Assembly (NCBI RefSeq): GCF_000719515.1
Contig: NZ_JOGR01000001.1
Location: forward strand, 556,384-620,383
DNA length: 64,000 bases
Source of the DNA: Glycomyces sp. NRRL B-16210
Lineage (GTDB): Bacteria; Actinomycetota; Actinomycetes; Mycobacteriales; Micromonosporaceae
Direction of reading: 5' to 3'
The position numbers and the translations under genes are program-made. Within the stretch, counting starts at the first letter, position 1. Every line of letters begins with the position of its first letter. The notes below the pieces were generated by a model that was not told where the DNA came from, did not search any database, and worked only from the letters and a program-made list of their open reading frames with translations. Positions 25,782 through 34,374 of the stretch are shown here, in pieces.

Positions 25782-26462
25782 TCAGGTCGTGGAGGCGAAG
25801 GCCTCGACCTTGGTGGTCGCCCCGGAGACGATGAGGGTGTCCCCGGCGGCCACGACCGTCTCCGGGGTCGCGTACGTGAAGTCCTCGCCGGACTGCTTGA
25901 CGCCCACCACGGTGACCCCGTACTTGCTGCGCAGGCGCGATTCGGCGAGCGTGCGCCCGACCGCCTCGTTCGGCGCCCGCGTCTTGACGATCGCGAAGCC
26001 GTCGTCGAACTCGATGAAGTCGAGCATCTTGCCGCTGACGAGGTGCGCGACCCGCTCGCCCATGGCCGCCTCGGGGTAGACCACGTGGTGGGCGCCGGTG
26101 CGGTGGAGGATCTGGCCGTGCTTGGCGTTGATCGCCTTGGCCCAGATCTCGCGGACCCCGACCTCCTCGCACGCCAGGACGGTGAGCACGCTCGCCTCGA
26201 TGTCGGTGCCGATCGCGACCACGACGTGGTCGAACTCGCCGATGCCGAGCTGGGCGAGCACCGCCGACTCGGTCGCGTCGGCCTGCACCACGTGCGTGAG
26301 GGTCTCCGAGGCGCGCTGGACGATCTCGGGGCGCTCGTCGATCGCCAGGACCTCGTGGCCCAGGCGGGTGAGGGACTCGGCCACGGCCGAGCCGAAGCGG
26401 CCCATGCCGATGACGGCCACGGTCTCCTCGGTGGCTCGCTCGCCCCTGCCGAACAGGTTCAT
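25782..26462 (-). CDS. Trk/Ktr potassium system NAD-binding regulatory subunit
   Basis: 226 aa, single RCK_N plus RCK_C arrangement as in KtrA. The Rossmann motif is VAVIGMGRFGSAVAESL followed by the acidic end of strand 2 (LAIDE). The C-terminal domain runs from about residue 140 (FDDGFAIVKTRAPN) to the end. ATG 26462 has GAGGGG upstream. It gates the adjacent channel in response to nucleotides; members often bind c-di-AMP through RCK_C, which I cannot assess here. Confidence 0.94.
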   Translation of the reverse strand: MNLFGRGERATEETVAVIGMGRFGSAVAESLTRLGHEVLAIDERPEIVQRASETLTHVVQADATESAVLAQLGIGEFDHVVVAIGTDIEASVLTVLACEEVGVREIWAKAINAKHGQILHRTGAHHVVYPEAAMGERVAHLVSGKMLDFIEFDDGFAIVKTRAPNEAVGRTLAESRLRSKYGVTVVGVKQSGEDFTYATPETVVAAGDTLIVSGATTKVEAFASTT

Positions 26463-26588
26463 CGGATCGCCCCTCGGACGCGGCGCTGGCTCGGTGCTGA
26501 CACGAGAGCTGATTCTGCCACTCGCCGGGCGCGAACGCGGTGCGCACCCGCGGAACCTCAGGACGCGGGACGGATCGGGGGACGGAAA

Positions 26589-26627
26589 GAGGGAGGCGGT
26601 CGATAACCCCTCATGACCGCCTCCCTC
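26589..26627 (-). terminator. Terminator of the ehu operon
   Basis: A 13-bp perfect stem (GAGGGAGGCGGTC with GACCGCCTCCCTC) has a 13-nt loop. On the minus strand it is followed by TTTCCG, so it fits termination 43 nt after ehuA. Confidence 0.75.
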
Positions 26628-26669
26628 GAACACCCCTAACACTCTCCAAGGATGGAGGAGCTTCACATT

Positions 26670-27503
26670 CTACTCCGCGAGCACGGCCCGAAGGAAGTCC
26701 TGAGTACGGGCTTCCCGCGGCTCGGAGAACATCGCCTCGGGCGTGCCCTGCTCGACGATCCTGCCGTTGTCGAACATCATCACGCGGTTCGAGACGTCCC
26801 GCGCGAAGCCCATCTCGTGGGTCACGATGAGCATCGTGATGCTCGTGGTCGCCGCGACGTCGCGCAGCACCCCGAGCACGTCCGAGACCAGCTCGGGGTC
26901 GAGCGCGCTGGTGACCTCGTCGAGCAGCAGGATGTCGGGGTCCATCGCCAGCGCCCGGGCGATCGCGACGCGCTGCTGCTGGCCGCCGGAGAGCTGCGCG
27001 GGGTAGTTGTCGACCTTCTCCGACAGGCCCACCAGTTCGAGCAGCTCGCGGCCCTTGGCCTCGGCCTCGTCCTTGGAGCGGCCCAGCGTGTGGACCTGCG
27101 CCTCGGTGACGTTGCGCAGCACCTTCATGTTCGGGAACAGGTTGAACTGCTGGAACACCATGCCGATCTTCTGGCGGGCGCGGCGCAGGTACCGCTCGTT
27201 CGCGACGTGGAGCTTCCCGCCCTTCTCCATGTGGGAGTAGGGCTTCCCCTCGACCCAGATGACGCCGCCGTCGGCGTCGGGGTCCTTCACCGGGGTCACC
27301 CGCTCCAAGGTCATGAGCAGGCGCAGGATCGTGGTCTTCCCCGAGCCGGACGGGCCGATGAGGGTGACCCGCTCGCCGGGGGCGACCTCGAAGTCGAGCT
27401 CGTTGAGCACGCTCAGGTCGCCGAAGGACTTGTTCACCCGGTCGAAGCGGATGATCGGCTCGCCCTCGGCGGGCCCGGAACGGTCAGAAGTGTGATTTGG
27501 CAA
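26670..27503 (-). CDS. ehuA: Ectoine/hydroxyectoine ABC importer ATPase
   Basis: 277 aa with all motifs intact: Walker A GPSGSGKTT, Q-loop GMVFQQFNLFP, signature LSGGQQQR, Walker B ILLLDEVTSALD and H-loop VTHEMGFA. The long insert after Walker A (VKDPDADGGVIWVEG) is typical of EhuA. TTG 27503 lies 20 nt inside the upstream permease gene and has GGAGA eight bases before it. It powers uptake of the compatible solutes ectoine and hydroxyectoine under osmotic stress or as nutrients. Other polar amino-acid importers are similar, so substrate rests on the whole operon. Confidence 0.88.
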   Translation of the reverse strand: MPNHTSDRSGPAEGEPIIRFDRVNKSFGDLSVLNELDFEVAPGERVTLIGPSGSGKTTILRLLMTLERVTPVKDPDADGGVIWVEGKPYSHMEKGGKLHVANERYLRRARQKIGMVFQQFNLFPNMKVLRNVTEAQVHTLGRSKDEAEAKGRELLELVGLSEKVDNYPAQLSGGQQQRVAIARALAMDPDILLLDEVTSALDPELVSDVLGVLRDVAATTSITMLIVTHEMGFARDVSNRVMMFDNGRIVEQGTPEAMFSEPREARTQDFLRAVLAE

Positions 27504-28152
27504 GACGGTTCTCCAATCTCCGCGCCGCCACCGCAATCGGGTAGGAGGCGGCCAGGAACAGGATCCCGGCGATGGTGTATCCCTCGATGTCACCGGTGTA
27601 GTGCTGGCCCTGGTACTTCTGGATCTGGGAGATCATCTCCAGCACGCCGATGGCGAACAGGGTCGGGACCTCCTTGAACATGGCGATGATCCAGTTGGTG
27701 ACCGCGGCGGTCGAGCGCCGCATCATCTGCGGCAGGACCACCGCGCCCCAGGTCCGGTGGGCCGGCAGGCTCAGCGCCGTCGCCGCCTCCCACTGGCCCT
27801 TCGGGATCGCCTCGATCCCGGCCCGGTAGGACTCCGAGGTGTAGGACGCGTAGTGGACGCCCAGGACCGCCGAGCCGACGGCGAAGGCGCTCCACTCGGG
27901 GTTGATGTAGTAGCTCGTCGCCGTCCACACGAACAGCACCTGCACCAGCAGGGGCGTGTTGCGGACGAACTGGAAGAACCCGGAGACGACGCGCTTGAGC
28001 CAGGTCGGCCCGACGCGCTCGCCGATGGCGACCAGCAGGCCCAGCGCCACGGCGATGAGGCCGGCCACCAGGGTGACCTGGAGGACGACGATGAAGCCCC
28101 TCCAGACCGCGGGGAGGACTTCGAGAGCGGTCTCGCTGTTCCAACCGTCCAT
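27484..28152 (-). CDS. ehuD: Ectoine/hydroxyectoine ABC importer permease
   Basis: 222 aa with five or so helices and the HisM-type loop for ATPase contact, ESYRAGIEAIPKGQWEAA. FFQFVRNTPLLVQVLFVW matches the EhuD subgroup. It overlaps its neighbours on both sides (TGATG with ehuC; 20 nt with ehuA), so all are translated as one coupled unit. Confidence 0.87.
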   Translation of the reverse strand: MDGWNSETALEVLPAVWRGFIVVLQVTLVAGLIAVALGLLVAIGERVGPTWLKRVVSGFFQFVRNTPLLVQVLFVWTATSYYINPEWSAFAVGSAVLGVHYASYTSESYRAGIEAIPKGQWEAATALSLPAHRTWGAVVLPQMMRRSTAAVTNWIIAMFKEVPTLFAIGVLEMISQIQKYQGQHYTGDIEGYTIAGILFLAASYPIAVAARRLENRLAKSHF

Positions 28153-28883
28153 CAGAGGGAACCTCCCGCCGCGCCGGCCCCGCCGGGGGGAGCGACCGCG
28201 CGGACCTTCTTGGGCGGCTCGACGCCGATGCCGCGCTTGGCGCGGCGCTCCAGCGCGCGCATCCCGGTCCAGATGAGCCAGGCGAGCACGAAGTAGACCA
28301 CGAGGATGAACCCGTACTGCGGCAGCAGGTACTGGCCGCTGGGTCCGCCGAGGATGCCGGCCATGGCCGTGAGGTCGAGGACGCTGATGAACGAGACCAA
28401 GGCGCTGGCCTTGAGCAGCATGATCGCGAACGAGCACAGCGAGGGGATCATCTCGGGCCAGGCCTGGGGCAGGACCACCAGGCGCAGGCGCTGCAACGGG
28501 GTGAAGTTCACCGCGACCGAGGCCTCCAGCTGGCCCTTGGGGACCGCCGCGATCGCGCCGCGCACGATCTCCGAGCTGTAGGCCCCGTAGTTGAGGCCGA
28601 GCGCGATGATCCCTGCGGCGATCATGTAGTCGAACTGGATGCCCAGGATCGCCGGCATGGCGTAGGCGAACCAGAACAGCTGCACCACCACCGAGGAGCC
28701 GCGGATGAACTCCACGAACACGCGCGCGGGGGTGCGCACCGCCAGGAACCTCGAACTCGTCATGATCCCCAGGGCGAACGCGACGATGAGCGCCAGGGCC
28801 GCCGAGGCCAGGGTGACCGAGACGGTCACCAGCAGCGGTTCGGCGTACCTGGGCAGCGAGTCGATGACCGCTTGAAGGTTCAT
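28152..28883 (-). CDS. ehuC: Ectoine/hydroxyectoine ABC importer permease
   Basis: 243 aa. The first about 220 residues form the permease with contact loop SEIVRGAIAAVPKGQLEAS and VFVEFIRGSSVVVQLFWFAY. The extra C-terminal tail is basic then Gly/Ala/Pro-rich and probably disordered. The ATG at 28883 follows the binding-protein gene by 7 nt. It pairs with EhuD to form the membrane channel. Confidence 0.87.
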   Translation of the reverse strand: MNLQAVIDSLPRYAEPLLVTVSVTLASAALALIVAFALGIMTSSRFLAVRTPARVFVEFIRGSSVVVQLFWFAYAMPAILGIQFDYMIAAGIIALGLNYGAYSSEIVRGAIAAVPKGQLEASVAVNFTPLQRLRLVVLPQAWPEMIPSLCSFAIMLLKASALVSFISVLDLTAMAGILGGPSGQYLLPQYGFILVVYFVLAWLIWTGMRALERRAKRGIGVEPPKKVRAVAPPGGAGAAGGSL

Positions 28884-28890
28884 GGGACGC

Positions 28891-29808
28891 CTACTGGTAG
28901 GTGTCCGGGCACAGGTCCTGCGCGGTCAGGCCCTCGGGGTGGTTCTCCTCGACGGTGAACCCGTACTCGCTGACCAGGCCCTCCCAGGTCTCGGTGTCGG
29001 CCAGCAGCTCCTGGAGCTTCTCGTTGATCGCGTCGCGGAAGTCGGTGTCCTTGGGCTGGAAGACCGCGGCCCCGGCGCCGATGATGTCCTCGCCGGTCTC
29101 GGGGTCGGTCAGCCAGAACCCGTCGGTGGTCTCGACGTCGCCGTCGGCGTCGGCGGCGAGCTTGAGGTTCGCCGAGGTCAGGCCCACCGCGTCGCAGCGC
29201 CCGGCCTTGAGTTCGAGGATGAGCGCGGCCAGGTTCGCCTGGACGTTGATGCGGTCCTCGTCGAAGATCTGGTCGGCCACCTCCTGCTCGCTCGTGCCGT
29301 TCATGACGCCGATGACGCCGTCGGTGTCGGCCATGGCGTTGAGGGTGGTCCACCCGCCCGGGTTTCCGGCCGTGACCAGCAGCGCGTCCGGCATGATGTA
29401 GTCGGGGTCGGCGAACGCGACCGCCGCGCAGCGGTCGGGGGTGACGTACATCCCGGCGATGACCATGTCGTGGTTGGTGCCCAGGCCGGTGATCAGCGCG
29501 CCCCAGTCGGTCAGCTTCCACTCGATCTGGTCGGGCCCGATGCCGAGCTCGCCGAGCAGGTGCGTCTGGACGTCCACGGACTGTCCGAGCACGTTGTCGC
29601 CCTCGGTGTAGGCGTAAGGGGGCTCGTTCGCGTAGGCGACGCGGATCTTGCCGCCGTCCTGGGCCTTCTGGAGCAGGCTCGTCCCGCCGCCGTTGCCGTC
29701 GTCCCCGCCGGAGTCGGTGCGCGAACAGGCGGCCAGGGCCATGGCCGCCGCTCCGGCGGCGGTGCCCTGGAAGATGGTGCGGCGGTTGAGATGAAGTTCT
29801 TTCGACAC
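28891..29808 (-). CDS. ehuB: Ectoine/hydroxyectoine-binding lipoprotein
   Basis: 305 aa solute-binding protein of the family-3 type. The N-terminus has a twin-arginine and lipobox (LNRRTIFQG, then LAACS), so it is probably exported folded and lipid-anchored. The mature domain starts with the EhuB-like KIRVAYANEPPYAYT, and further on has MVIAGMYVTPDRC and GTSEQEVADQI. GTG 29808 has GGAGG upstream. It heads the ehuBCDA operon, divergent from a GntR/FCD regulator. Confidence 0.88.
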   Translation of the reverse strand: MSKELHLNRRTIFQGTAAGAAAMALAACSRTDSGGDDGNGGGTSLLQKAQDGGKIRVAYANEPPYAYTEGDNVLGQSVDVQTHLLGELGIGPDQIEWKLTDWGALITGLGTNHDMVIAGMYVTPDRCAAVAFADPDYIMPDALLVTAGNPGGWTTLNAMADTDGVIGVMNGTSEQEVADQIFDEDRINVQANLAALILELKAGRCDAVGLTSANLKLAADADGDVETTDGFWLTDPETGEDIIGAGAAVFQPKDTDFRDAINEKLQELLADTETWEGLVSEYGFTVEENHPEGLTAQDLCPDTYQ

Positions 29809-29868
29809 TGTGGTCGCCTCCTGAGTTGGACTCGGGTGTCTTGCCGACCCTAACGTTCTATTGTAAGT

Positions 29869-29878
29869 TTGTCGACAA
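29869..29878. promoter_or_regulatory. Likely GntR/FCD operator TTGTCGACAA
   Basis: This perfect 10-bp palindrome matches the TnGTnnnACnA type of site used by FadR-like regulators and lies 61 nt upstream of the ehuB start, between the divergent operons. A near copy, TTGTCGACAT, lies at about 30867 between the regulator gene and the SGNH hydrolase gene. Confidence 0.6.
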
Positions 29879-30009
29879 TCCGATGATCGACGTTCGGTAA
29901 CAAACCTGAAAGCATGTTCGCGAGGCCGCAACCGGAGCGAGCGGCGAAACGTGAAGTTCCGACGGCGATAGGATGCCGACCATAAGCGACGGAAGGAGAG
30001 CGGGCCGAC

Positions 30010-30813
30010 GTGTCGACACGCAACAGCGGACTGAGCGCGCTCGCGGGCGCGCGCCAGGTGGGGCGCCTCGCGCCCGTGCGCCGCACCTCGACGGTGGACC
30101 TCATCGCCGAACGCCTCCGCGAAGCGGTCGTCGAAGGCTCCCTGCCCCCGGGGGCGGTGCTCGGCGAGGCCGAACTCGCCTTCCAACTGGGCGTCAGCCG
30201 CGGCCCGCTGCGCGAGGCCATGCAGCGCCTCACCGCCGAAGGACTCCTGGTCATCCCGCGCCGCCGCGGCCTCGCGGTGCGCACCATGACCCCCGAGGAC
30301 GTGCGCGACATCCACTGGCTGCGCTCGCGCATCGAACCCGAACTCGGCCGGCGCATCCTCGCCCGGCCCGCCGCCGAGCGCAAGACCGTCCTGGCCGAAC
30401 TCGGCGCCGAGGTCAAGCGGATGCAGCGGGCGCTGCGCAAGGACGACGCCCGCGACCTCGGCGACGCCTACCTCGACTTCCACCGGGCCCTCGCCGCCTG
30501 GGGCGGCTCGGTGCGCCTGGCGCGCATGATGGCGACCCTGCTCATCGAGACGCGGCTGTGCACCTTCTCGATGTACGAGCACTTCGAGGTCCACCGCGAC
30601 CTCGTCCCCGAGCACGTGGCCTTCGTCGAGGCGCTGGCCGCCGAGGACGCGCGCCGCTTCGCCGTCCTCATCGAGGCGCACCTGGACGCCGAGGTCGCCC
30701 GCCTGCTCGCCGAGCCGGTGGCCGCCGCGAAGGAGGGCGAGGACCGGCTCCTGGCCGAGACCCCCGACGAGCCGCAGCCCCTCGACCGCCTCGACCTCCC
30801 CGAAGGCCTCTGA
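30010..30813 (+). CDS. GntR-family regulator, FCD type
   Basis: 267 aa. The winged helix (about 25-95) includes LRPPGAVL-like SLPPGAVLGEAELA, recognition helix LGVSRGPLREAMQRL and wing GLLVIPRRRGLAV. The FCD ligand domain (about 100-240) is all-helical, with metal/ligand residues in DLGDAYLDFHRAL and EHVAFVEAL and final EAHLDAEV. GTG 30010 has GGAGAG upstream. Its divergent position makes it the probable regulator of ehuBCDA, with an ectoine-derived compound as likely effector; that is inference. Confidence 0.88.
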   Translation: MSTRNSGLSALAGARQVGRLAPVRRTSTVDLIAERLREAVVEGSLPPGAVLGEAELAFQLGVSRGPLREAMQRLTAEGLLVIPRRRGLAVRTMTPEDVRDIHWLRSRIEPELGRRILARPAAERKTVLAELGAEVKRMQRALRKDDARDLGDAYLDFHRALAAWGGSVRLARMMATLLIETRLCTFSMYEHFEVHRDLVPEHVAFVEALAAEDARRFAVLIEAHLDAEVARLLAEPVAAAKEGEDRLLAETPDEPQPLDRLDLPEGL

Positions 30814-30968
30814 CCCCGACCGGTCCTGCCGCCGCGCACCCCCGCGCCGCAGGTGGAACGGGCGTTGTCGACATCCCGACACACCGCGTTCCGCTGCTGG
30901 ACCGTTCGTTATGCGACCGATATAAAGAGGGCTCCGACACCCGGACAAAATTCGAGACGGAGCCCAAA

Positions 30969-31769
30969 ATGTCACACCCCCGGCGAATCTCCACAATGGC
31001 GGCCACAATGGTCGCCGCCGTCGTGGCCGCCCTGGCCTTCACGGCCGGCACCGCCCAGGCCCAGACCTTCGAGTACGTCGCCCTCGGAGACTCCTACGCC
31101 TCCGGCGTCGGCACCCGCTCCTACATCGACGACGGCACCGACTGCCAGCGCTCGACCCTCGCCTACCCCTCCCTGTACGCCGCCGCGAGCGGCGCCAGCC
31201 TCGACTTCGCGGCCTGCTCGGGCGCGACGACCGGGGACGTGCTCTCCGGTCAGATCGGCGCGCTCTCGGCCTCCACCGACCTCGTCACCATCACCGTCGG
31301 CGGCAACGACACCGGCTGGGCCGGCGTGGTCCAGCAGTGCGCCTACCCCGCCCCGCTCACCTGCGACAGCGAGATCGCCGCGGCCGAGGCGTTCATCCGC
31401 GACCAGCTGCCCGCCAAGCTCCACGCCGTCTACGACGCCATCGCCGCGGCCGCGCCGAACGCCCAGGTGGTCGTCCTGGGCTACCCGCGGCTGTTCAACG
31501 GCGAGGAGTGCAACATCATCACCCGCATCAGCCCCGCCGAGCAGGCGGCCCTCAACGCCGCCGCCGACCTCCTCGCCGAGACCATCGGCCTGGTCGCCTC
31601 CAGCCACGGCTTCACCTACGTCGACGTGCGCGGCGCCTTCGACGGCCACGCGGTCTGCGACGACGCCGAATGGCTCAACGGGCTGTCCTGGCCCATCGGC
31701 GAGTCCTTCCACCCGAACCAGGCCGGCCACGCGAGCGGCTACCACCCGCTGCTCGCGGGCGTGGCCTGA
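30969..31769 (+). CDS. Secreted SGNH/GDSL-type lipase or esterase
   Basis: 266 aa with a signal peptide cut after about residue 32 (FTAGTAQAQ). Block I YVALGDSYASGVG carries the nucleophile Ser 42; block III is ITVGGNDTGW; block V SFHPNQAGH carries the catalytic His. Six Cys suggest disulfides, as in the Streptomyces rimosus and albus lipases. Length is normal. ATG 30969 has CGGAG upstream and a TATAAA-rich stretch lies about 45 nt before it. It is followed by a strong bidirectional terminator. The natural substrate is unknown. Confidence 0.92.
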   Translation: MSHPRRISTMAATMVAAVVAALAFTAGTAQAQTFEYVALGDSYASGVGTRSYIDDGTDCQRSTLAYPSLYAAASGASLDFAACSGATTGDVLSGQIGALSASTDLVTITVGGNDTGWAGVVQQCAYPAPLTCDSEIAAAEAFIRDQLPAKLHAVYDAIAAAAPNAQVVVLGYPRLFNGEECNIITRISPAEQAALNAAADLLAETIGLVASSHGFTYVDVRGAFDGHAVCDDAEWLNGLSWPIGESFHPNQAGHASGYHPLLAGVA

Positions 31770-31780
31770 CCGCGACGACG

Positions 31781-31815
31781 AAGGGCCCCACCGGAGCGAT
31801 CCGGTGGAGCCCTTT
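31781..31815. terminator. Bidirectional terminator
   Basis: AAGGGC..CCACCGG pairs with CCGGTGG..GCCCTT around an AGCGAT loop, flanked by T residues on the right and A-rich bases on the left. It separates convergent genes. Confidence 0.8.
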
Positions 31816-31831
31816 CAGGCGTTCGCGGACC

Positions 31832-32605
31832 TTAGAGCAGGCCGCCGGTGTCGCCGCAGACCTTCCAGGCGCCGTCTTCCTTGACCAGGTCGAGGTCGTA
31901 GGACTCGTCCATGGGGATCGAGCCGAAGTCGGGGTGCGTGAGCTCGCCGGTGATGGTCACCGGCACGGTCGCGTTGTCCCCGTCGACGGTCGCGTCGCCG
32001 ACGCTGTAGTCGATCGTGATCTCGGCGTCCTCGAACATCTCGGCCATCTCGGCCAGTTCGGCCTCGCTGTCCTCCGCGTCGGCCAGGTCGGCGTCCATCT
32101 CGTCGGCGAGCTCGGAGCACATGTACGGGCGCAGGTCGTCGGCCAGGCCCTGGAGGTCGCTGAGGCCGCCGCCGGTGACCGCGTCGTAGGTCGTCGACAT
32201 GTAGCCCTCGGCGACCTTCTCGGGGGAGTCGCCGGCGCCGGGGCCGCCGCTGCTCCAGGGCTGGAGGACCAGGAGGACCACCGCGGCCGCGAGGACCACG
32301 ACGCCGCCGACGACGCCGACGATCAGGCCGGTCTTGCTCTTCTGCGCCGGGGGCGGCGCGCCGTAGCCGGGCTGCTGGCCGTACCCGGGTTGGGGCTGCT
32401 GCCCGTATCCGGGCTGCTGCTGGCCGTACCCGGGCTGCTGCGGCTGGTATCCGGGCTGCTGGGGCTGCTGCCCGTAACCCGGTTGCTGCCCGTAGCCGGG
32501 CTGCTGGGGCTGCTGGCCGTATCCCGGTTGCTGCCCGTAGCCGGGCTGCCCTTGGGGCGGTTGCTGGTTCGGGTCGAATCCCGGCTGCTGAGGCGGGTAG
32601 GCCAT
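31832..32605 (-). CDS. PGYG-repeat single-span membrane protein with exported domain
   Basis: 257 aa from ATG 32605. Residues 1-88 are a cytoplasmic Pro/Gly/Tyr/Gln tail with about nine PGYGQQ-type units. One helix spans about residues 92-114 (TGLIVGVVGGVVVLAAAVVL). The rest is outside: SPEKVAEGYMSTTYDAVTGG through DESYDLDLVKEDGAWKVCGD, a DUF4878/NTF2-like fold with two Cys (MCSEL, VCGD). Proteins of this build often flank ESX loci. The function is unknown. Confidence 0.75.
   Translation of the reverse strand: MAYPPQQPGFDPNQQPPQGQPGYGQQPGYGQQPQQPGYGQQPGYGQQPQQPGYQPQQPGYGQQQPGYGQQPQPGYGQQPGYGAPPPAQKSKTGLIVGVVGGVVVLAAAVVLLVLQPWSSGGPGAGDSPEKVAEGYMSTTYDAVTGGGLSDLQGLADDLRPYMCSELADEMDADLADAEDSEAELAEMAEMFEDAEITIDYSVGDATVDGDNATVPVTITGELTHPDFGSIPMDESYDLDLVKEDGAWKVCGDTGGLL
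32346..32590. repeat. In-gene tandem repeat coding PGYGQQ units
   Basis: Imperfect direct repeats of about 18-24 nt built on the unit GGCTGCTGGCCGTACCCG and variants. They stay in frame, so unit number could change by slippage without breaking the protein. Confidence 0.85.
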
Positions 32606-32702
32606 GACGGTTCCTCGGATTGTCGTGAGCGTGTCGCGCCAGGCTAACACGCGCGGCCCAGCCCCCGGGGTCTTCATTGTCCTCGCTCCCGGCAAGGGAA
32701 AA

Positions 32703-32736
32703 GGCGGCGCCGGGACCGTGAGGTCCCGGCGCCGCC
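32703..32736 (-). terminator. Terminator after eccB
   Basis: A 15-bp perfect stem, GGCGGCGCCGGGACC with GGTCCCGGCGCCGCC, has a GTGA loop. Read on the minus strand it is followed by TTTTCCC, 18 nt past the eccB stop. Confidence 0.88.
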
Positions 32737-32753
32737 GGCGATGCGCGGAGGGC

Positions 32754-34331
32754 TCAGCCGCCCTCGGCGGGCTCGCCGGAGTCGTAGCGCGGCACCTGGC
32801 TGTCGTCCATCACCAGTTGCTTGCGCGCCTCGAACGGGTCGAGGTCGGCGCCCCTGGGGATCATCTGGATCATCGTGTCCGGCACCGATACGGACCTGAC
32901 GTCGCCGTAGCCCAAGAGCTTCTGCGTCGAGTCGGTCACGCCCTCGTCGACCAGGCCGAACTGGAAGCCGAGGCTGTCGATCAGGTAGGTGTTGCTCTGC
33001 ACCGTCGCGCCCGAGTTCGTGCGCGAGTCGGCGAGCACGGCCCGGCCCGGCGGCAGCACCGTCTGGGCCGTCAGCCCCTCGACGCTGGAGAAGATCTCGC
33101 CTTCGGGGGTGAACTCCACGGCCTTGGCGTTCTCGGTGAGCGTGGTCGGCGCCGAGTCGTACAGGGCCACCGAGATGCGGGTCTGGCCGTCCTCCTGGGC
33201 GGTCGGGTCGTAGACGCTGCACAGCGCCGGACGCTCGCCCGAGGGCTTCCACACCGTGTCGCTGAGGACCTTCGTGGGGAAGTTCGCGGTGCCGTACTCG
33301 GCCTGCGCCCCGTACTCGTCCAGGGCCGTCGGGCTGACCGAGACGGGGTTGCCGTACTTGGCCTGGAGCAGGTTCTTCTGCGTCTCGGTGATCCGGGCGA
33401 ACTCGTCGCCGCGGTCCTGGGTCTCCAGCAGCACGTAGAAGTTCCCGGCGATGTCGAGCGGGTGGCCGTAGTTCACGATCCCGCCCGCCTCGCTCGGCAC
33501 GCCCTCCGCGGAGGGCTCCTGGAAGTAGTCGGGGATCTCGACGGTGAGCGGCGCGCCCGGCAGGATCGTGTTGATGACGTTCTCGTTGACCGGGATCGCC
33601 TGGCTCTCGGTCATCCGGAGCGCATCGAGCGTGCTGGTCTCCTCGATCCGGTAGCTGCGGTCGTTCCACAGCAGGAAGTACTGCGCCTGCTGGCCCTGCG
33701 AGGTGTCGACGGCGGTCTTCACCAGGACCCACTTGTCGTCGCTGAGCCACTGGGAGGGCGGCTCCATGTCCGAGATGACCAGCTGGGTGAGCTGGTGGCT
33801 GTCGATGCTGCCGACCTCGCGCGGCATCGAGCACGCGTTCCAGTCCTGGTCCTGGAGCAGCTCCTCGGCCGTGGGCGGCTGCGCGGGCACGTTGTCGATG
33901 CCGACCATGAACCCGCGCGGGACGTCCGTGAGCGAGGTGGGCTTGAGGTTCTGCACCGGCGGGTCGCCCTCGTAGGGCTGGAGCAGCAGCAGCGCCGAGG
34001 TGAAGTTGGCGACCGGCCACAGCTTCGCCGGGTTCGCCTCGGTCGGCTCGCCCCCGCCGGCCACCGTGTACACGTAGATCGCGCTCGTGCCCTTGACCTG
34101 GATGATGTGGTTGAGCTGCGGCGCGTCGTTGCCCTTGCCGAACAGCGTCGCCACGGCGAACCCGCCGAAGATCACCACCATCACCATGAACGAGGCGAAG
34201 ATCGAGACGCCGATGCGCCGCAGCGGCCGCTCGATCGAGTCGGGGTTGGCGAGCACCAGCGCCTGGTTCATCCGCGAGGTGATGAAGCGGTGTGCCTCCA
34301 CCTGCTCGCGGCGGGAACGCATCTGGGCCAT
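32754..34331 (-). CDS. eccB: Type VII secretion core protein EccB
   Basis: 525 aa. The N-terminal RRxQVEAxRF-type signature of EccB (MAQMRSRREQVEAHRFITSR) precedes one membrane helix at about 41-64, then a large extracytoplasmic domain with repeats and two Cys (WNACSMP, PALCSVYD). In the ESX complex it surrounds the periplasmic side above EccC. It ends with an acidic EPAEGG tail. It lies 43 nt after eccD in the same operon. Confidence 0.95.
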   Translation of the reverse strand: MAQMRSRREQVEAHRFITSRMNQALVLANPDSIERPLRRIGVSIFASFMVMVVIFGGFAVATLFGKGNDAPQLNHIIQVKGTSAIYVYTVAGGGEPTEANPAKLWPVANFTSALLLLQPYEGDPPVQNLKPTSLTDVPRGFMVGIDNVPAQPPTAEELLQDQDWNACSMPREVGSIDSHQLTQLVISDMEPPSQWLSDDKWVLVKTAVDTSQGQQAQYFLLWNDRSYRIEETSTLDALRMTESQAIPVNENVINTILPGAPLTVEIPDYFQEPSAEGVPSEAGGIVNYGHPLDIAGNFYVLLETQDRGDEFARITETQKNLLQAKYGNPVSVSPTALDEYGAQAEYGTANFPTKVLSDTVWKPSGERPALCSVYDPTAQEDGQTRISVALYDSAPTTLTENAKAVEFTPEGEIFSSVEGLTAQTVLPPGRAVLADSRTNSGATVQSNTYLIDSLGFQFGLVDEGVTDSTQKLLGYGDVRSVSVPDTMIQMIPRGADLDPFEARKQLVMDDSQVPRYDSGEPAEGG

Positions 34332-34374
34332 CGGTGTGTGCCTCTCTTGGAGTCGGGGTCGGGGGTGCGGGCGG

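Noticed and set aside
32346..32590. Possible CRISPR-like array
   Set aside because: The repeats are contiguous, without spacers, and encode a PGYG tail in frame.
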